A stretch of DNA of 40,497 nucleotides from Flammeovirgaceae bacterium BBD 1991-12 (GTDB lineage: Bacteria; Bacteroidota; Bacteroidia; Cytophagales; Cyclobacteriaceae). The DNA lies in contig LYSV01000100.1 in assembly GCA_001657315.1 (NCBI GenBank), forward strand, positions 1 through 40,497. The letters run 5' to 3'. The translations under genes and the position numbers were made by a program. The notes beneath the pieces were generated by a model, which worked only from the letters and a program-made list of their open reading frames with translations, searched no databases and was not told the origin of the DNA. How positions within the stretch are numbered: position 1 is the stretch's first letter; every line of letters starts with the position of its first letter. Below are positions 8,457-16,932 of the stretch, one piece after another.

Positions 8457-9241
8457 AAATGACGTGGTTGTGCTTTATACTGATCTGGGCTCCTGAACCG
8501 GAGCTGACCGTTACCAAAAGACAGGTAGCCCAGGGGGTAGTGGAAGTTATTGCTATCAATAACAACTACTGCGACTATTCAGTACTGGTGGATGCTGATC
8601 TTGAAAACATGGAGTCTGACCATGAGCTGCCGGCGGTACGGATCGCCAAACCCCGGGATACTACCGTGCTTGTTACCTTCAGAAGAAAAAACGGGAATGT
8701 ATGGAAATACAAGTACCGGTACCGGTTTGTAAGGGGTAATGTAAACAAAGCACAACATTCGGAGGATGCAGTATATCATCTGCCATTTGAGCAAGGCCAG
8801 TCCTACAGACTGTTCCAGGGATATAACGGGCAGTTTTCACATCATAGTAAGAAGGCGCTGGACTTTACTATGGAAGAGGGGACACGTGTAGCCGCTGCCC
8901 GTTCGGGTAGAGTGATTGGCATCAAGGAAGATTCGGACCGGGGTTGTCCGGAAGAAAGCTGCCGGGAGTTGGGTAACTATATTCTCATAGAACACAACGA
9001 TGGCACCATAGCCAAATACTTTCATCTGCAAAAAGGTGGCGTTACCGTCGAACCCGGCGATGAAGTAGTTCAGGGCCAGTTCATTGGCCTCAGTGGCAAC
9101 ACAGGCTGGTCCACCGGGCCACACCTTCATTTCGAGGTTTACAGACCGGAAATGGATGGGGAGGTTACGCTGGAGACTTACTTTAGTCTAAAAAACGGTG
9201 AAAGAGTGTTACTTCGTGAGGGGAGAAAGTACTCACGTTAA
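8453..9241 (+). CDS. M23 family metallopeptidase (LytM-like endopeptidase)
   Basis: 262 residues. The C-terminal half is an M23 domain: His131 and Asp137 in HSKKALDF and His224-Leu-His226 in GPHLHFEV are the zinc ligands, with the usual EGTRVAAARSGRV and HNDGTIAKYFHL strands between. This fold cuts peptidoglycan cross-bridges, or acts as a divisome or cell-wall regulator when degenerate; here the ligands look intact. The N-terminus has a short hydrophobic run (MTWLCFILIWA), compatible with export though short for a signal peptide. The N-terminal 120 residues form a beta-rich region I do not recognise. It overlaps ptrB by ATGA, so it depends on that transcript; the pair's functional link is not obvious. 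Confidence 0.88.
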   Translation: MKMTWLCFILIWAPEPELTVTKRQVAQGVVEVIAINNNYCDYSVLVDADLENMESDHELPAVRIAKPRDTTVLVTFRRKNGNVWKYKYRYRFVRGNVNKAQHSEDAVYHLPFEQGQSYRLFQGYNGQFSHHSKKALDFTMEEGTRVAAARSGRVIGIKEDSDRGCPEESCRELGNYILIEHNDGTIAKYFHLQKGGVTVEPGDEVVQGQFIGLSGNTGWSTGPHLHFEVYRPEMDGEVTLETYFSLKNGERVLLREGRKYSR

Positions 9242-9327
9242 GTTTTTTCTTAAGTAGGGGCATAAGGAATTGAGCATGTCCACGTAAGGTTTGACTTTTG
9301 AGATAGGAAATAAATTACAAGCAACTC

Positions 9328-9666
9328 CTAAACCGTTACTTCAAGGATCTCATCATTGTCGCTATTCAGGAAATTTCTAATAGTGTGAAGATTGTTTTCC
9401 ATCAATGATGCGATGGCTTTGGTAGTCATATTGCCTGTTTTTAACCAGATTACTTTAGGGGGAGTGCCTCTTATTGTATTCAGATCCAGAAAATCTGAAT
9501 CAAAAGTCACAATGGTAAAACCATTTAACTTCGCATATTCATAAATTTCGCCATCCGCGGCATCTTCCAGCCCTACATATCTTACCTGAGTGGATTCGGA
9601 AAACGATGAGGCTTCCAGGTGCCGGACTATTCTGGGGGATATATTTTGGTCGAAAAGAAGTTTCAA
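9328..9666 (-). CDS. DUF5615 PIN-like toxin
   Basis: 112 residues with the DUF5615 layout: KLLFDQNIS at the start (Asp6), an acidic LEDAADGEIYEYA stretch near 33-45, and TFDSDFLDL near residues 54-62. These acidic residues form the PIN-like nuclease centre, so it is predicted to be an RNase toxin. It begins inside the last codons of the upstream DUF433 gene (ATGA overlap at 9663-9666), the standard antitoxin-then-toxin order. The target RNA is unknown. The 86-base gap between this gene's end and the M23 peptidase end shows nothing notable. Confidence 0.85.
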   Translation of the reverse strand: MKLLFDQNISPRIVRHLEASSFSESTQVRYVGLEDAADGEIYEYAKLNGFTIVTFDSDFLDLNTIRGTPPKVIWLKTGNMTTKAIASLMENNLHTIRNFLNSDNDEILEVTV

Positions 9667-9884
9667 GAGGCTATTCTCAGCCTCCTTTCCTTATCAGCGG
9701 CAAATGCGAGGCAGGCTTTTATCATTTCTTCGTTTATTTCTTCGAAATCCTGCATTATCTCTTCCACGGACATTCCGTTGGATAACCAGTTAAGGACATC
9801 ATAAACTGAAATTCGCGTTCCCTTAAGACAAGGGCGTCCAAACCTTTTGTCAGGTCTGATTTCAATATAATTCTGATATTCCAT
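9663..9884 (-). CDS. DUF433 antitoxin
   Basis: 73 residues beginning MEYQNYIEIRPDKRFGRPCL; an in-frame Met 13 codons further upstream exists, but the DUF433 family starts close to the I-x-P-x-GKPC-like block, so I chose 9884. The motif RPCLKGTRISVYDVLNWL and the following helix-turn-helix (GMSVEEIMQDFEEINEEMI) are diagnostic. DUF433 proteins are DNA-binding antitoxins of DUF5615 toxins and usually repress their own operon. The four-base overlap with the toxin gene suggests coupled translation. The gap to the next minus-strand gene (9885-10168) holds a terminator and otherwise nothing I recognise. Confidence 0.85.
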   Translation of the reverse strand: MEYQNYIEIRPDKRFGRPCLKGTRISVYDVLNWLSNGMSVEEIMQDFEEINEEMIKACLAFAADKERRLRIAS

Positions 9885-10085
9885 CGAGTGAAGATACGAA
9901 AACTGTCTGGTTTTTACCACCAAACTCTCTGCTCAATACCCTGTGGGTAGCGGGATGATACCTGAAAAATTCAAGGCTTCTGAGGTCTTTGTTTAGCAAC
10001 CCTACTTCTTCTTCTTAAAGATCCAAAATCATATTGCTCTGGCCATACGAAATACAATTTTACATTCTGCAACCCTCAAACAGAA

Positions 10086-10113
10086 GAGGCCGCCTCATTT
10101 ACAGGACGGCCTC
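10086..10113 (-). terminator. Terminator of the acidic-lipoprotein operon
   Basis: GAGGCCG-CCT, loop CATTTAC, AGG-A-CGGCCTC: a 10-bp GC-rich stem with one bulged A. On the minus strand it is followed by a pyrimidine-rich TTCTGTTTG. It lies 56 bases past the stop of the 10169-10960 gene. Confidence 0.65.
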
Positions 10114-10168
10114 CGGTGAGTATTAAGCTAAAGGTTAAAAAATGTGTTTGATACTAATGGATGATCCG

Positions 10169-10960
10169 TTAATCATCATCAATGTCACCATCATCGTCAT
10201 CATCCTCTCCTGCCTCCAGTACGTCATCCAGATTGTTTTCAATGATATCCGCCAGATCGGCATTGGAATTCTCATTGATCCTTACAACCCCATCTGTGTC
10301 TGCTGAGGCAGTATTCAGGTCTACTCCGTCAAACAGGGCATCCAGATCGAAGATGATCAGTATCCGGTTCAAAGCACCATCATCCAGTGTGAATCCGGCG
10401 TCTCTTTCAATTTCAAACTCAAGGTCATACTTGTTGGAATACTCCACGTTTACGGGATCTGCTCCTTCCGGGGTAAACTCAAAGGCAATGAACATGGTGT
10501 TGCCACCTTCCAGTATGGGTTCCATTTCGATCTCAATTTCCTCATAGACGCCGGGTACTACAGTCGAAACACCAAAGTCAGGAGTGCTGGTGCCATTGAT
10601 GAGGTCCACTACAAAACGCCCTTCAAATTCTACCTCTTCGTTATCATCTTCGCCATCGCCATCTTCATCATCGTATTCACCATTCTCTTCTGCGTCATCC
10701 TCTTCCAGTGTCTCAAATTCCAGCTCCGTTACACCGATAAGTACTTCCTGAAATTCCAGACCGGAGTTCTTTGTTCGTCCGCTTTTCAGTGTAGACAGGC
10801 TGGTGGTAGCCTTCATCTCCAGATCAACCCGGGTTGCCGAGGGGTCATCGCTATCACTGCAGCTTTGCAATACTGTGCCCAGGATCATTAAAAAAACCAT
10901 GGCAGCTACTGTAAAAAATGTTACCGCAGTTGTCTTTATCTGTTTTTCGATACTTCTCAT
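10169..10960 (-). CDS. Acidic surface lipoprotein, DUF4382-like
   Basis: 263 residues with a lipoprotein signal ending at Cys34 (VLQSC). The residues after it, SDSDDPS, are acidic, like the lipoprotein export signals that send Bacteroidota lipoproteins to the cell surface. The mature part starts with a segment like DUF4382 (EFQEVLIGVTELEFE), has a spacer of almost pure Asp/Glu near residues 88-112, then beta-rich material (PGVYEEIEIEMEP), and ends in a second Asp-rich tail (EAGEDDDDDGDIDDD). The acidic runs could bind Ca2+ or other cations; that is inference. It is the second gene of a two-gene minus-strand operon, 29 bases after the lipoprotein gene at 10990-12411, divergent from a sigma/FecR/TonB-receptor set. 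Confidence 0.75.
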   Translation of the reverse strand: MRSIEKQIKTTAVTFFTVAAMVFLMILGTVLQSCSDSDDPSATRVDLEMKATTSLSTLKSGRTKNSGLEFQEVLIGVTELEFETLEEDDAEENGEYDDEDGDGEDDNEEVEFEGRFVVDLINGTSTPDFGVSTVVPGVYEEIEIEMEPILEGGNTMFIAFEFTPEGADPVNVEYSNKYDLEFEIERDAGFTLDDGALNRILIIFDLDALFDGVDLNTASADTDGVVRINENSNADLADIIENNLDDVLEAGEDDDDDGDIDDD

Positions 10961-10989
10961 GACAAAAAATTTATTTATTAAGTTTTAAA

Positions 10990-12411
10990 TTAGATTCTTT
11001 CAAATACAAGTGTTTCAGGGCTGCTGTCATCTTTCAGTTCCACCCGTGTGTCAGTCGCGTCCACTATCTCCCAGTCATCATTGAATTCATCGAACGGTTC
11101 GTTGGATCCGAAATCCAGAAGTGCCTTTTGTTTGCCATCGTTTGTGATTTCTGACCATGTGCCCTCCAAATTGACGGACCCATTGGTGACCTGTACAGTG
11201 CCGCTGTTGGAAAAAGTCAGTGTAAAACCCTCATAATCCGAAGTCTTGTTTTCTCCGTTATCATCGTAAAGGGCTACTTTCCAGGTGCCTTCGGTGATAA
11301 CACCTGACAGAAGGGAACTGCCTGATCCGTTACCGGATGGCCGCTCAAAGGTGAGGAACTCATCGGACGTACCGCCGTCTTCCTCATCTGTCAGTCGGAT
11401 GATCGTTCCATCAAATTCGATCAGCTTCCAGTCCTCGTTCAGTTCGTCAAAAGGAGAATTGCTGCCAAAATCCAGTTCCAGCTCCAGCACTCCATCATCT
11501 CCGTTGGTATCCCACGAACCTTCTATGACCACGCTACCATTTTCCGCTACCGCAGTCTGATCTTCAAGGAATGTGAAAACAAACCCATTGAAATCAGCGG
11601 TCTCATCCACTTCGTCGAAAAAGAAGGTGATCTCCCATTTTCCGTCGGTCAGCACATTGATCAGAGGGGTGTCATCTATGTCGTCCTCATCGAAATCATT
11701 GTCGTCATCTTCGTCGCAATCATCCTTTACTTCTTCAATAGTGCGTTCCAGCTCTTCATTACTGTTGATCTCGATCTCTTCACCATCGTACAGTACCACC
11801 AGGATGGGATATACAAAGCTTATCCGGTCATTCTCGTCCAGGTCATCAAACAGATTGTACAACTCTTCGTCGTTGTTGAGCGTAACAGTCTGTGCCACCT
11901 GACTGTTGGTATCAAAGGTGTTTACCGTAACAGGGTATATGAAGTCCAGACATTCTATGTCATCATCGTCACCACCTTCAATGCAGTCTTCCACCAGATC
12001 CTCGAGCTGATCTTCATTGGAGATCACCATTTCAGTATGATCAGCAAGTACTACAGTAATGGGAAAAAGGATTTCCAGTATATCCTCATCATCGTCAAGC
12101 TCATCAAAAATCTTTTCCAGCGTAGCCAGATCGTCATCATCATCAATAGTGATCTCAAGGCCATTCGCAATAACCGTCACCGGCAGCACTACGGAGGTAC
12201 AGCTTGAGCGGTCCAGTATATTGTCTTTTGAGCCATCTCTCAGCGCGGTACGACCGACGAGTCCCGCTATGTTGGAATCTGCCGCTATAGCTTCATCCGG
12301 GGCTGGATCAATGAGCTCGTCGGACTCATCCTGACAACTGCTGAGTACCAGCACTGCCAGAATAATGGCAAAGAACATCAGCAGGGTAATTAATCTATCT
12401 ATGGATTTCAT
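10990..12411 (-). CDS. Repeat-built acidic surface lipoprotein
   Basis: 473 residues, lipobox LSSC with Cys26, then an acidic QDESDE consistent with surface export. The mature protein is modular. Four units of about 42 residues start near 77, 117, 160 and 202 with LPVTV, LFPITV, IYPVTV and VYPILV; each ends in Asp/Glu-rich helix-like sequence. An Asp-only linker (about 230-247) follows. Two lipocalin-like units (253-357 and 371-473) share GxWE/GTWK, a GFxFTF/GFTLTF strand, EGSW/EGTW, DFGSN-PFDE-N-DW, and LTFER/LVFERI endings. I do not know a named family for the first repeat. It heads the minus-strand operon, divergent from the ECF sigma gene across 96 bases, so co-regulation with the TonB receptor is plausible. 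Its role could be ligand binding at the surface; no ligand can be read from sequence. Confidence 0.8.
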   Translation of the reverse strand: MKSIDRLITLLMFFAIILAVLVLSSCQDESDELIDPAPDEAIAADSNIAGLVGRTALRDGSKDNILDRSSCTSVVLPVTVIANGLEITIDDDDDLATLEKIFDELDDDEDILEILFPITVVLADHTEMVISNEDQLEDLVEDCIEGGDDDDIECLDFIYPVTVNTFDTNSQVAQTVTLNNDEELYNLFDDLDENDRISFVYPILVVLYDGEEIEINSNEELERTIEEVKDDCDEDDDNDFDEDDIDDTPLINVLTDGKWEITFFFDEVDETADFNGFVFTFLEDQTAVAENGSVVIEGSWDTNGDDGVLELELDFGSNSPFDELNEDWKLIEFDGTIIRLTDEEDGGTSDEFLTFERPSGNGSGSSLLSGVITEGTWKVALYDDNGENKTSDYEGFTLTFSNSGTVQVTNGSVNLEGTWSEITNDGKQKALLDFGSNEPFDEFNDDWEIVDATDTRVELKDDSSPETLVFERI

Positions 12412-12436
12412 ATTTTATGGCGTATTTTAGTATGAA

Positions 12437-12465
12437 ACAGGTGACGGAGCCGAACTCCTACCTGT
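12437..12465. promoter_or_regulatory. Nested inverted repeat in the divergent promoter region
   Basis: ACAGGT...GGAG-CCGAA-CTCC...ACCTGT: two nested stems within the 96-base spacer between the lipoprotein operon and the ECF sigma gene. The position is right for an operator serving both directions, or for a leader hairpin of the lipoprotein transcript. No clear TAnnTTTG box is visible on either strand here, which would fit ECF-dependent promoters. Confidence 0.4.
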
Positions 12466-12507
12466 GGCGGGAAAAAATTTTCACACGGCATAAAAAAATG
12501 GCAGGCG

Positions 12508-13023
12508 TTGAGTCAGGAACCGAAAGACAATAGCTGCGATGAGCAGGTTTTTGATGAGCTATTCAGAACTCATTCCAGGGACCTTCATAACTTTTTGTAT
12601 TATAAATATGGCTCAGCTTTTAATCCGAAAGATGTGGTGCAGGATGCATTCATCAAGCTGTGGGATAACTGCGAAAAGGTAATGCCGGAGAAGGCGCGGT
12701 CCTTTTTGTTTACCGTGGCCAATAACAAAATGCTCAACGAGGTGGCGCGGCGCAAAACAGTCGTCAATTACCGGCAGGAAAAACCAAAGTCCCATACGGA
12801 AGAGTCCCCACAGTATATAATGGAGGGGAATGAATACATGGACAGACTTCAGCAGGCAATCGAAAGTCTGACGGAAGAACAAAGGGTCACGTTCATGCTG
12901 AACCGCATCGAGGGTAAGAAACACAAGGAAATAGCCCATATGCTGGGCATATCCCGTAAGGCTGTGGAAAAGCGGATTTACACCGCTCTGGCTATTCTGA
13001 GAGAAAAAGTTGGAAAAATTTAG
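12508..13023 (+). CDS. ECF sigma factor (FecI type)
   Basis: 171 residues with sigma region 2 (DLHNFLYYKYG, KDVVQDAFIKLWDN, near residues 20-60) and region 4 (LTEEQRVTFMLNRIEG, HKEIAHMLGISRKAVEKRI, near 115-158). The only start fitting region 1/2 is TTG at 12508; the nearby ATG at 12498 is in another frame and soon hits a stop, and no in-frame ATG lies between. It is followed by fecR and an STN-TonB receptor gene, the standard trans-envelope signalling set in which substrate binding at the receptor frees the sigma factor through FecR. Likely targets are the receptor gene itself and perhaps the divergent lipoproteins. Confidence 0.92.
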   Translation: MSQEPKDNSCDEQVFDELFRTHSRDLHNFLYYKYGSAFNPKDVVQDAFIKLWDNCEKVMPEKARSFLFTVANNKMLNEVARRKTVVNYRQEKPKSHTEESPQYIMEGNEYMDRLQQAIESLTEEQRVTFMLNRIEGKKHKEIAHMLGISRKAVEKRIYTALAILREKVGKI

Positions 13024-13080
13024 GTTGGGAGGGTAGGAAAATGAAGGGTGAACCTGTTGTAGTGTTATCCGGTATAAGAT

Positions 13081-13992
13081 ATGGCAAATGAAGAATACAT
13101 AAAAAAGTGGCTCGAAGGTACTCTGAACGAGGAGGAGGAAAAGGAGTTCAGAGACACTGCTGACTTCAGGGAGCTGAACAGATTGCTTAACGCCGTACCG
13201 TCCTTCAGGGCGCCTGATTATAACGTAGAGGCCGAACTGAAGCAGGTACGTGAGCAAAGATCAGCAGTGGGGAAGGTGATCAGCATGACATGGGTAAAAC
13301 CCCTGCTGCGTGTGGCGGCAGTATTTCTGGTAGTGACAGTGGGTTACCTGCTCTTCCTTCGTGATCCGGTCACCACCATTCGTACCCAGGCAGGTGAACA
13401 GAAAGAAGTCTATTTACCGGACTCATCGGTGGTCATACTCAATGCAGCCTCATACATGGCCTATAGCAAAGAAAGCTGGGAAAGAAATCGTCAACTGAAA
13501 CTGGAGGGTGAGGCCTTTTTCAAGGTAGCCCGTGGTTCAGAATTTGCCGTGCAGACTCCCGCAGGAGTTGTCAGCGTTCTCGGTACGCAGTTCAATGTAA
13601 AATTCAGGCAAGGCTATTTTGACGTGACCTGCTATGAGGGCCTCGTGAAAGTAGATACAGATCAGAAACAGGTGGAACTGTCTGTCGGAAAGGGCTTCCG
13701 GAACATGGACGGTGAGATACAGGAGTATGCTGCTACGGCAGCGAGCTCACCCCGCTGGATTGCCAGTGAAAGCTATTTTCAAAGTGTTCCGTTCGCAGAG
13801 GTCATCCGCGAGCTGGAAAGACAGTATGATCTGTCCGTAGAAATTAAAAATGTAAATACCAAACAGTTATTCACAGGGGGCTTTACCCATGAGGATATCA
13901 CCCTTGCACTAAGATCAATTTCCAGGCCACTGGACCTTTCGTGGCAGGTGGTTGATGACAGGCGTATTATTCTCTCCGGTGATAATGATTAG
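13081..13992 (+). CDS. FecR-family anti-sigma factor with DUF4974 domain
   Basis: 303 residues. The N-terminal 70 residues are cytoplasmic and bear the short sigma-binding region (YIKKWLEGTLNEEEEKEF). A single membrane helix spans about 75-93 (LLRVAAVFLVVTVGYLLFL). The periplasmic FecR domain follows (TQAGEQKEVYLPDSSVVILN, LEGEAFFKVA, VLGTQFNVK), and the C-terminal DUF4974 domain (SVPFAEVIRELERQYDLSV, LALRSI) contacts the STN domain of the receptor. It lies 57 bases after the sigma gene and its last codons overlap the receptor start by 8 bases, indicating coupled translation. It transmits the occupied/unoccupied state of the receptor to the sigma factor. Confidence 0.93.
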   Translation: MANEEYIKKWLEGTLNEEEEKEFRDTADFRELNRLLNAVPSFRAPDYNVEAELKQVREQRSAVGKVISMTWVKPLLRVAAVFLVVTVGYLLFLRDPVTTIRTQAGEQKEVYLPDSSVVILNAASYMAYSKESWERNRQLKLEGEAFFKVARGSEFAVQTPAGVVSVLGTQFNVKFRQGYFDVTCYEGLVKVDTDQKQVELSVGKGFRNMDGEIQEYAATAASSPRWIASESYFQSVPFAEVIRELERQYDLSVEIKNVNTKQLFTGGFTHEDITLALRSISRPLDLSWQVVDDRRIILSGDND

Positions 13993-16492
13993 GAAAACGC
14001 TCCTCTCTACCTTTCTTTTCTGGATAAGCCTGGTAGCACTACCACAGGAAAAAAAGACCGCACTGCCGGAGGTATTGAAAGAACTACAACTACGCCATGA
14101 AGTCACGTTTACCTATGCTGACGAAAATATTCAGGGCTTTGAGATTATTCCCCCGGCAAAAGAGCTCTCCATGGAAGATGTTCTCGCCTACCTGGAGCAG
14201 TCTACCGGCCTTGTTTTTGAGACTTTGAATGAGCAATTCATAGCCGTGCGCAAGGCAGAGAAGCGAAAGACCACCGTATGCGGGATCCTGATGGATGAAG
14301 AAACCAGCGAGCCTGTGTTGGGAGCTACCGTACAGGTGGGTGAGAAATATGATGTAAGTAATGAACAGGGGCGTTTCGAAATAAAGGATCTTGAAGAAGG
14401 CGAGGTCATTGTCATCCGGTCTGTCGGGTACAATACGCAAACTATGGCTACTGATATACTAAACGACGGTTCATGCCCGACGCTGCTCATGCAGATCAAA
14501 CCCATAACACTTCAGGAGATCACAGTAACCAATTTTCTGGCAAGGGGTATTGACAGAACCTCCGTAGGTTCATTTGCTATTAATACTGCTCAGCTCGGGA
14601 TACTGCCGGGCCTTATAGAACCCGACGTATTGCAGACCATTCAGGCGCTACCCGGGATTCAAAGTACCAATGAAACCGTGTCCGATATCAATGTGCGTGG
14701 TGGTACCAATGATCAGAATCTGGTGCTGTGGGATGGCATCAAAATGTATCAGACCGGTCATTTTTTCGGCCTCATTTCTGCCTATAACCCTTATCTGGCG
14801 GATAAGGTCACACTTGTTAAAAATGGTACAACAGCCGCACTGGGTGATGGAGTATCCAGCACCATAGATGTCCGGTCAGAGGATCAACTGGCACAGGAAT
14901 TTTCCGGCGGAGGAGGCATAAACATGATCAATGCCGACTTTTTTGTGAAAATACCTCTGTCCAAAAAGATAACAGCCCAGTTATCCACACGCGGTTCATT
15001 TGCAGGGGTGGTTCAAACACCTACATACAGTCAGTATTTCGACAGGGCCTTCCGTGATACGGATGTATTCCGTGATGTGGTCACTGCCAATGACGACCGG
15101 ATAGCAACGGACGAAAACTTTGATTTCTTTGATGTCAGCGCCCGCCTGCTGTATGATGCTACACCCAAAGACAAGCTTAGGGTTAACTTTCTGAACGTAT
15201 CCAATGATATAGAATATCAGGAAAATGCCGTTATTGACAATGTGCTGGAGTCGAGGACAAGTGGTCTTGAGCAAAACAGCCTGGCATCATCCATAGTGTA
15301 CAGCCGGTTATGGAATAACAGCCTCAGGACCTCAGCTCAGGTATACCTGAGCAGATATCAGCTCCTGGCCGTTAACTATGACGTTTTCAATGACCAACGC
15401 CTGCAGCAGGAAAATGAAGTGCTGGACACCGGGATTAAGCTCGACAGCAGACTCGCTCTTTCAGACAGGATCGGATTGTTCTCCGGGTATCAGTTCTTTG
15501 AAATAGGGGTGAGCAACCTGGAAGATATCAATAATCCGAGGTTCAGAAGGTTTACAAAAAGAGTGGTCAGAAGCCATGCCGTGTTTAGTGAAGCAGAATA
15601 TACATCATCTTCAGGCCGTACCAACCTGGCCATGGGGATCAGGGGAAACTACTTTCCCAGGTTCGGACGAATTCTGCCGGAACCGCGTCTTGCCTTTAGC
15701 CACAGGTTCATGGACTATTTCACCTGGGAGGTGCTTGGAGAGTTCAAAAGCCAGACCACCACGCAAGCCATAGATTTTCAAAATGATTTTCTCGGCATAG
15801 AACAAAGACGATGGGTGCTTTCCAACGATGAGGACATTCCCATTGTACAGAGCCGCCAGGCCTCCACAGGGCTTCACTTTCAGAAGGGCGGACTGCTGAT
15901 AAGTCTGGAAGGCTACTACAAGGAGGTGGAAGGGATCACCTCTTCCAGCCAGGGTTTTCAGAATCAGTTCCGGTTCGTGCGGTCCACCGGAAACTACGAT
16001 GCCCTAGGGCTTGATCTTTTGATCAACCAACGATTCAACAGATTTTCAGCCTGGATGAGCTACTCCTACGCTGATAACACCTTTGAGTTTCCGGAGTTCA
16101 TGCCTTCCACCTTTCCCAATAATCTGGACATAGAGCACATTGTAACGGCCGGCGGGAGTTATGAATCAGACCGGTTTGAGTTTTCGGCGGGGTTGAATTG
16201 GCACTCCGGGAAACCTTTCACTGAGCCCGATAGCATTTCCAATAATGAGATCGTTTATAAAAGTCCGAATAGTTCCAGGCTTGAAGACTACCTGCGGGTG
16301 GATGTTTCCGCAAGGTATAATTTCACATTGTTCAAAACCGTCAAGGCGCAGGCCGGCGCTGCAGTCTGGAATGTACTGGACAGGGAAAATGTGGTGGATA
16401 TCTACTACCGGATCGTTAATGATCAACCCCAGGTAGTAGAGCAAAACGCCCTGGGGATCACTCCCAATTTTACGTTTCGGGTGTTTTTTTAG
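13985..16492 (+). CDS. TonB-dependent outer-membrane receptor with STN domain
   Basis: 835 residues from the ATG at 13985; the in-frame ATG at 13952 would only prepend 11 residues from the fecR end, whereas this one gives a clean Sec signal (MIRKTLLSTFLFWISLVAL). Order: STN signalling domain (about 27-90), carboxypeptidase-regulatory-like beta-sandwich (about 97-175; GATVQVGEKYDVSNEQGRF), plug (from about 205; VLQTIQALPGIQST, VRGGTNDQNLVLWDG), then a 22-strand barrel ending in FRVFF with the C-terminal aromatic residue needed for assembly. The substrate is not evident; adjacency to feoAB and the FecI/FecR pairing suggest iron, but SusC-like features are absent and this is inference. It is the last gene of the sigma-fecR-receptor operon. 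Confidence 0.92.
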   Translation: MIRKTLLSTFLFWISLVALPQEKKTALPEVLKELQLRHEVTFTYADENIQGFEIIPPAKELSMEDVLAYLEQSTGLVFETLNEQFIAVRKAEKRKTTVCGILMDEETSEPVLGATVQVGEKYDVSNEQGRFEIKDLEEGEVIVIRSVGYNTQTMATDILNDGSCPTLLMQIKPITLQEITVTNFLARGIDRTSVGSFAINTAQLGILPGLIEPDVLQTIQALPGIQSTNETVSDINVRGGTNDQNLVLWDGIKMYQTGHFFGLISAYNPYLADKVTLVKNGTTAALGDGVSSTIDVRSEDQLAQEFSGGGGINMINADFFVKIPLSKKITAQLSTRGSFAGVVQTPTYSQYFDRAFRDTDVFRDVVTANDDRIATDENFDFFDVSARLLYDATPKDKLRVNFLNVSNDIEYQENAVIDNVLESRTSGLEQNSLASSIVYSRLWNNSLRTSAQVYLSRYQLLAVNYDVFNDQRLQQENEVLDTGIKLDSRLALSDRIGLFSGYQFFEIGVSNLEDINNPRFRRFTKRVVRSHAVFSEAEYTSSSGRTNLAMGIRGNYFPRFGRILPEPRLAFSHRFMDYFTWEVLGEFKSQTTTQAIDFQNDFLGIEQRRWVLSNDEDIPIVQSRQASTGLHFQKGGLLISLEGYYKEVEGITSSSQGFQNQFRFVRSTGNYDALGLDLLINQRFNRFSAWMSYSYADNTFEFPEFMPSTFPNNLDIEHIVTAGGSYESDRFEFSAGLNWHSGKPFTEPDSISNNEIVYKSPNSSRLEDYLRVDVSARYNFTLFKTVKAQAGAAVWNVLDRENVVDIYYRIVNDQPQVVEQNALGITPNFTFRVFF

Positions 16493-16511
16493 GCAGTAGC
16501 TGATGAGCTAA

Positions 16512-16592
16512 GGATCATGAATTTCCAAGGTATCATCGAACTGACGGCGCCCGCTGTCAGGCATATCCTGTGGGCGGCATGATCCGGTTTTT
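16512..16592 (+). terminator. Branched terminator after the TonB-receptor gene
   Basis: GGATCATG (16512-16519) pairs with CATGATCC (16578-16585), followed by GG and TTTTT. Inside is the hairpin CTGACGGCGCCCGCTGTCAG (16541-16560). It begins 20 bases after the receptor stop. The outer helix plus T-run fits rho-independent termination, though the enclosed loop is long. Confidence 0.5.
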
Positions 16593-16707
16593 CTCAAAAC
16601 CATAAAAATCACTTTTCCGCTCCACCCGATTTCCTTAAGATTCCTTGTTTGACAAGGTTTTACGGCATATCTTCGCATTGTTTATAATTAATCTAAATAA
16701 GAAGAAG

Positions 16708-16932
16708 TTGAAGATAAAAAGTGTAGCCGATCTGAATCCCGGGGAAAGCGGCATCATAAGTGGGTTGCTGGATGAGGCTTTGTCTTTAAAACTTCTTGAA
16801 ATGGGATGTCTTCCCGGCCAGCCTATCCGGCTTAATTTTGCCGCCCCTCTGGGGGATCCTATTTGTGTGAGCGTGGCCGGGTATGATCTTTCGCTCAGGC
16901 TCGACGAGGCCAACACCATCTCCATACAATAA
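16708..16932 (+). CDS. feoA: Ferrous iron transport protein A
   Basis: 74 residues from TTG at 16708; family members are about 75 residues and start just before the KSVADL-like strand, so the 21 extra residues reachable from an earlier TTG (16645) look non-coding. An SH3-like fold is indicated by the spacing of LNPGESGIISGL, LKLLEMGCLPGQPIRL, GDPICVSVAGYDLSLR and the C-terminal EANTISI. FeoA is a small cytoplasmic protein that assists the FeoB pore. feoB starts immediately after its stop codon with no spacer. A near-match -7 box, TATCTTCG (16666-16673), lies in the would-be 5' extension and also argues for the later start. Confidence 0.85.
   Translation: MKIKSVADLNPGESGIISGLLDEALSLKLLEMGCLPGQPIRLNFAAPLGDPICVSVAGYDLSLRLDEANTISIQ

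Noticed and set aside
10182-12334. Several serine-rich plus-strand frames opposite the lipoprotein genes
   Set aside because: They are the reverse complement of Asp/Glu codon runs (GAT/GAC/GAG read as ATC/GTC/CTC and shifted TCA/TCG); the minus-strand frames have signal peptides and domain repeats.
12498-12534. ATG at 12498 as the ECF sigma start
   Set aside because: It is out of frame with the sigma domains and reaches a stop after 11 codons; TTG at 12508 is used instead.
13952-13984. Upstream in-frame ATG for the TonB receptor
   Set aside because: It would add 11 residues read from the end of fecR in front of a complete signal peptide.
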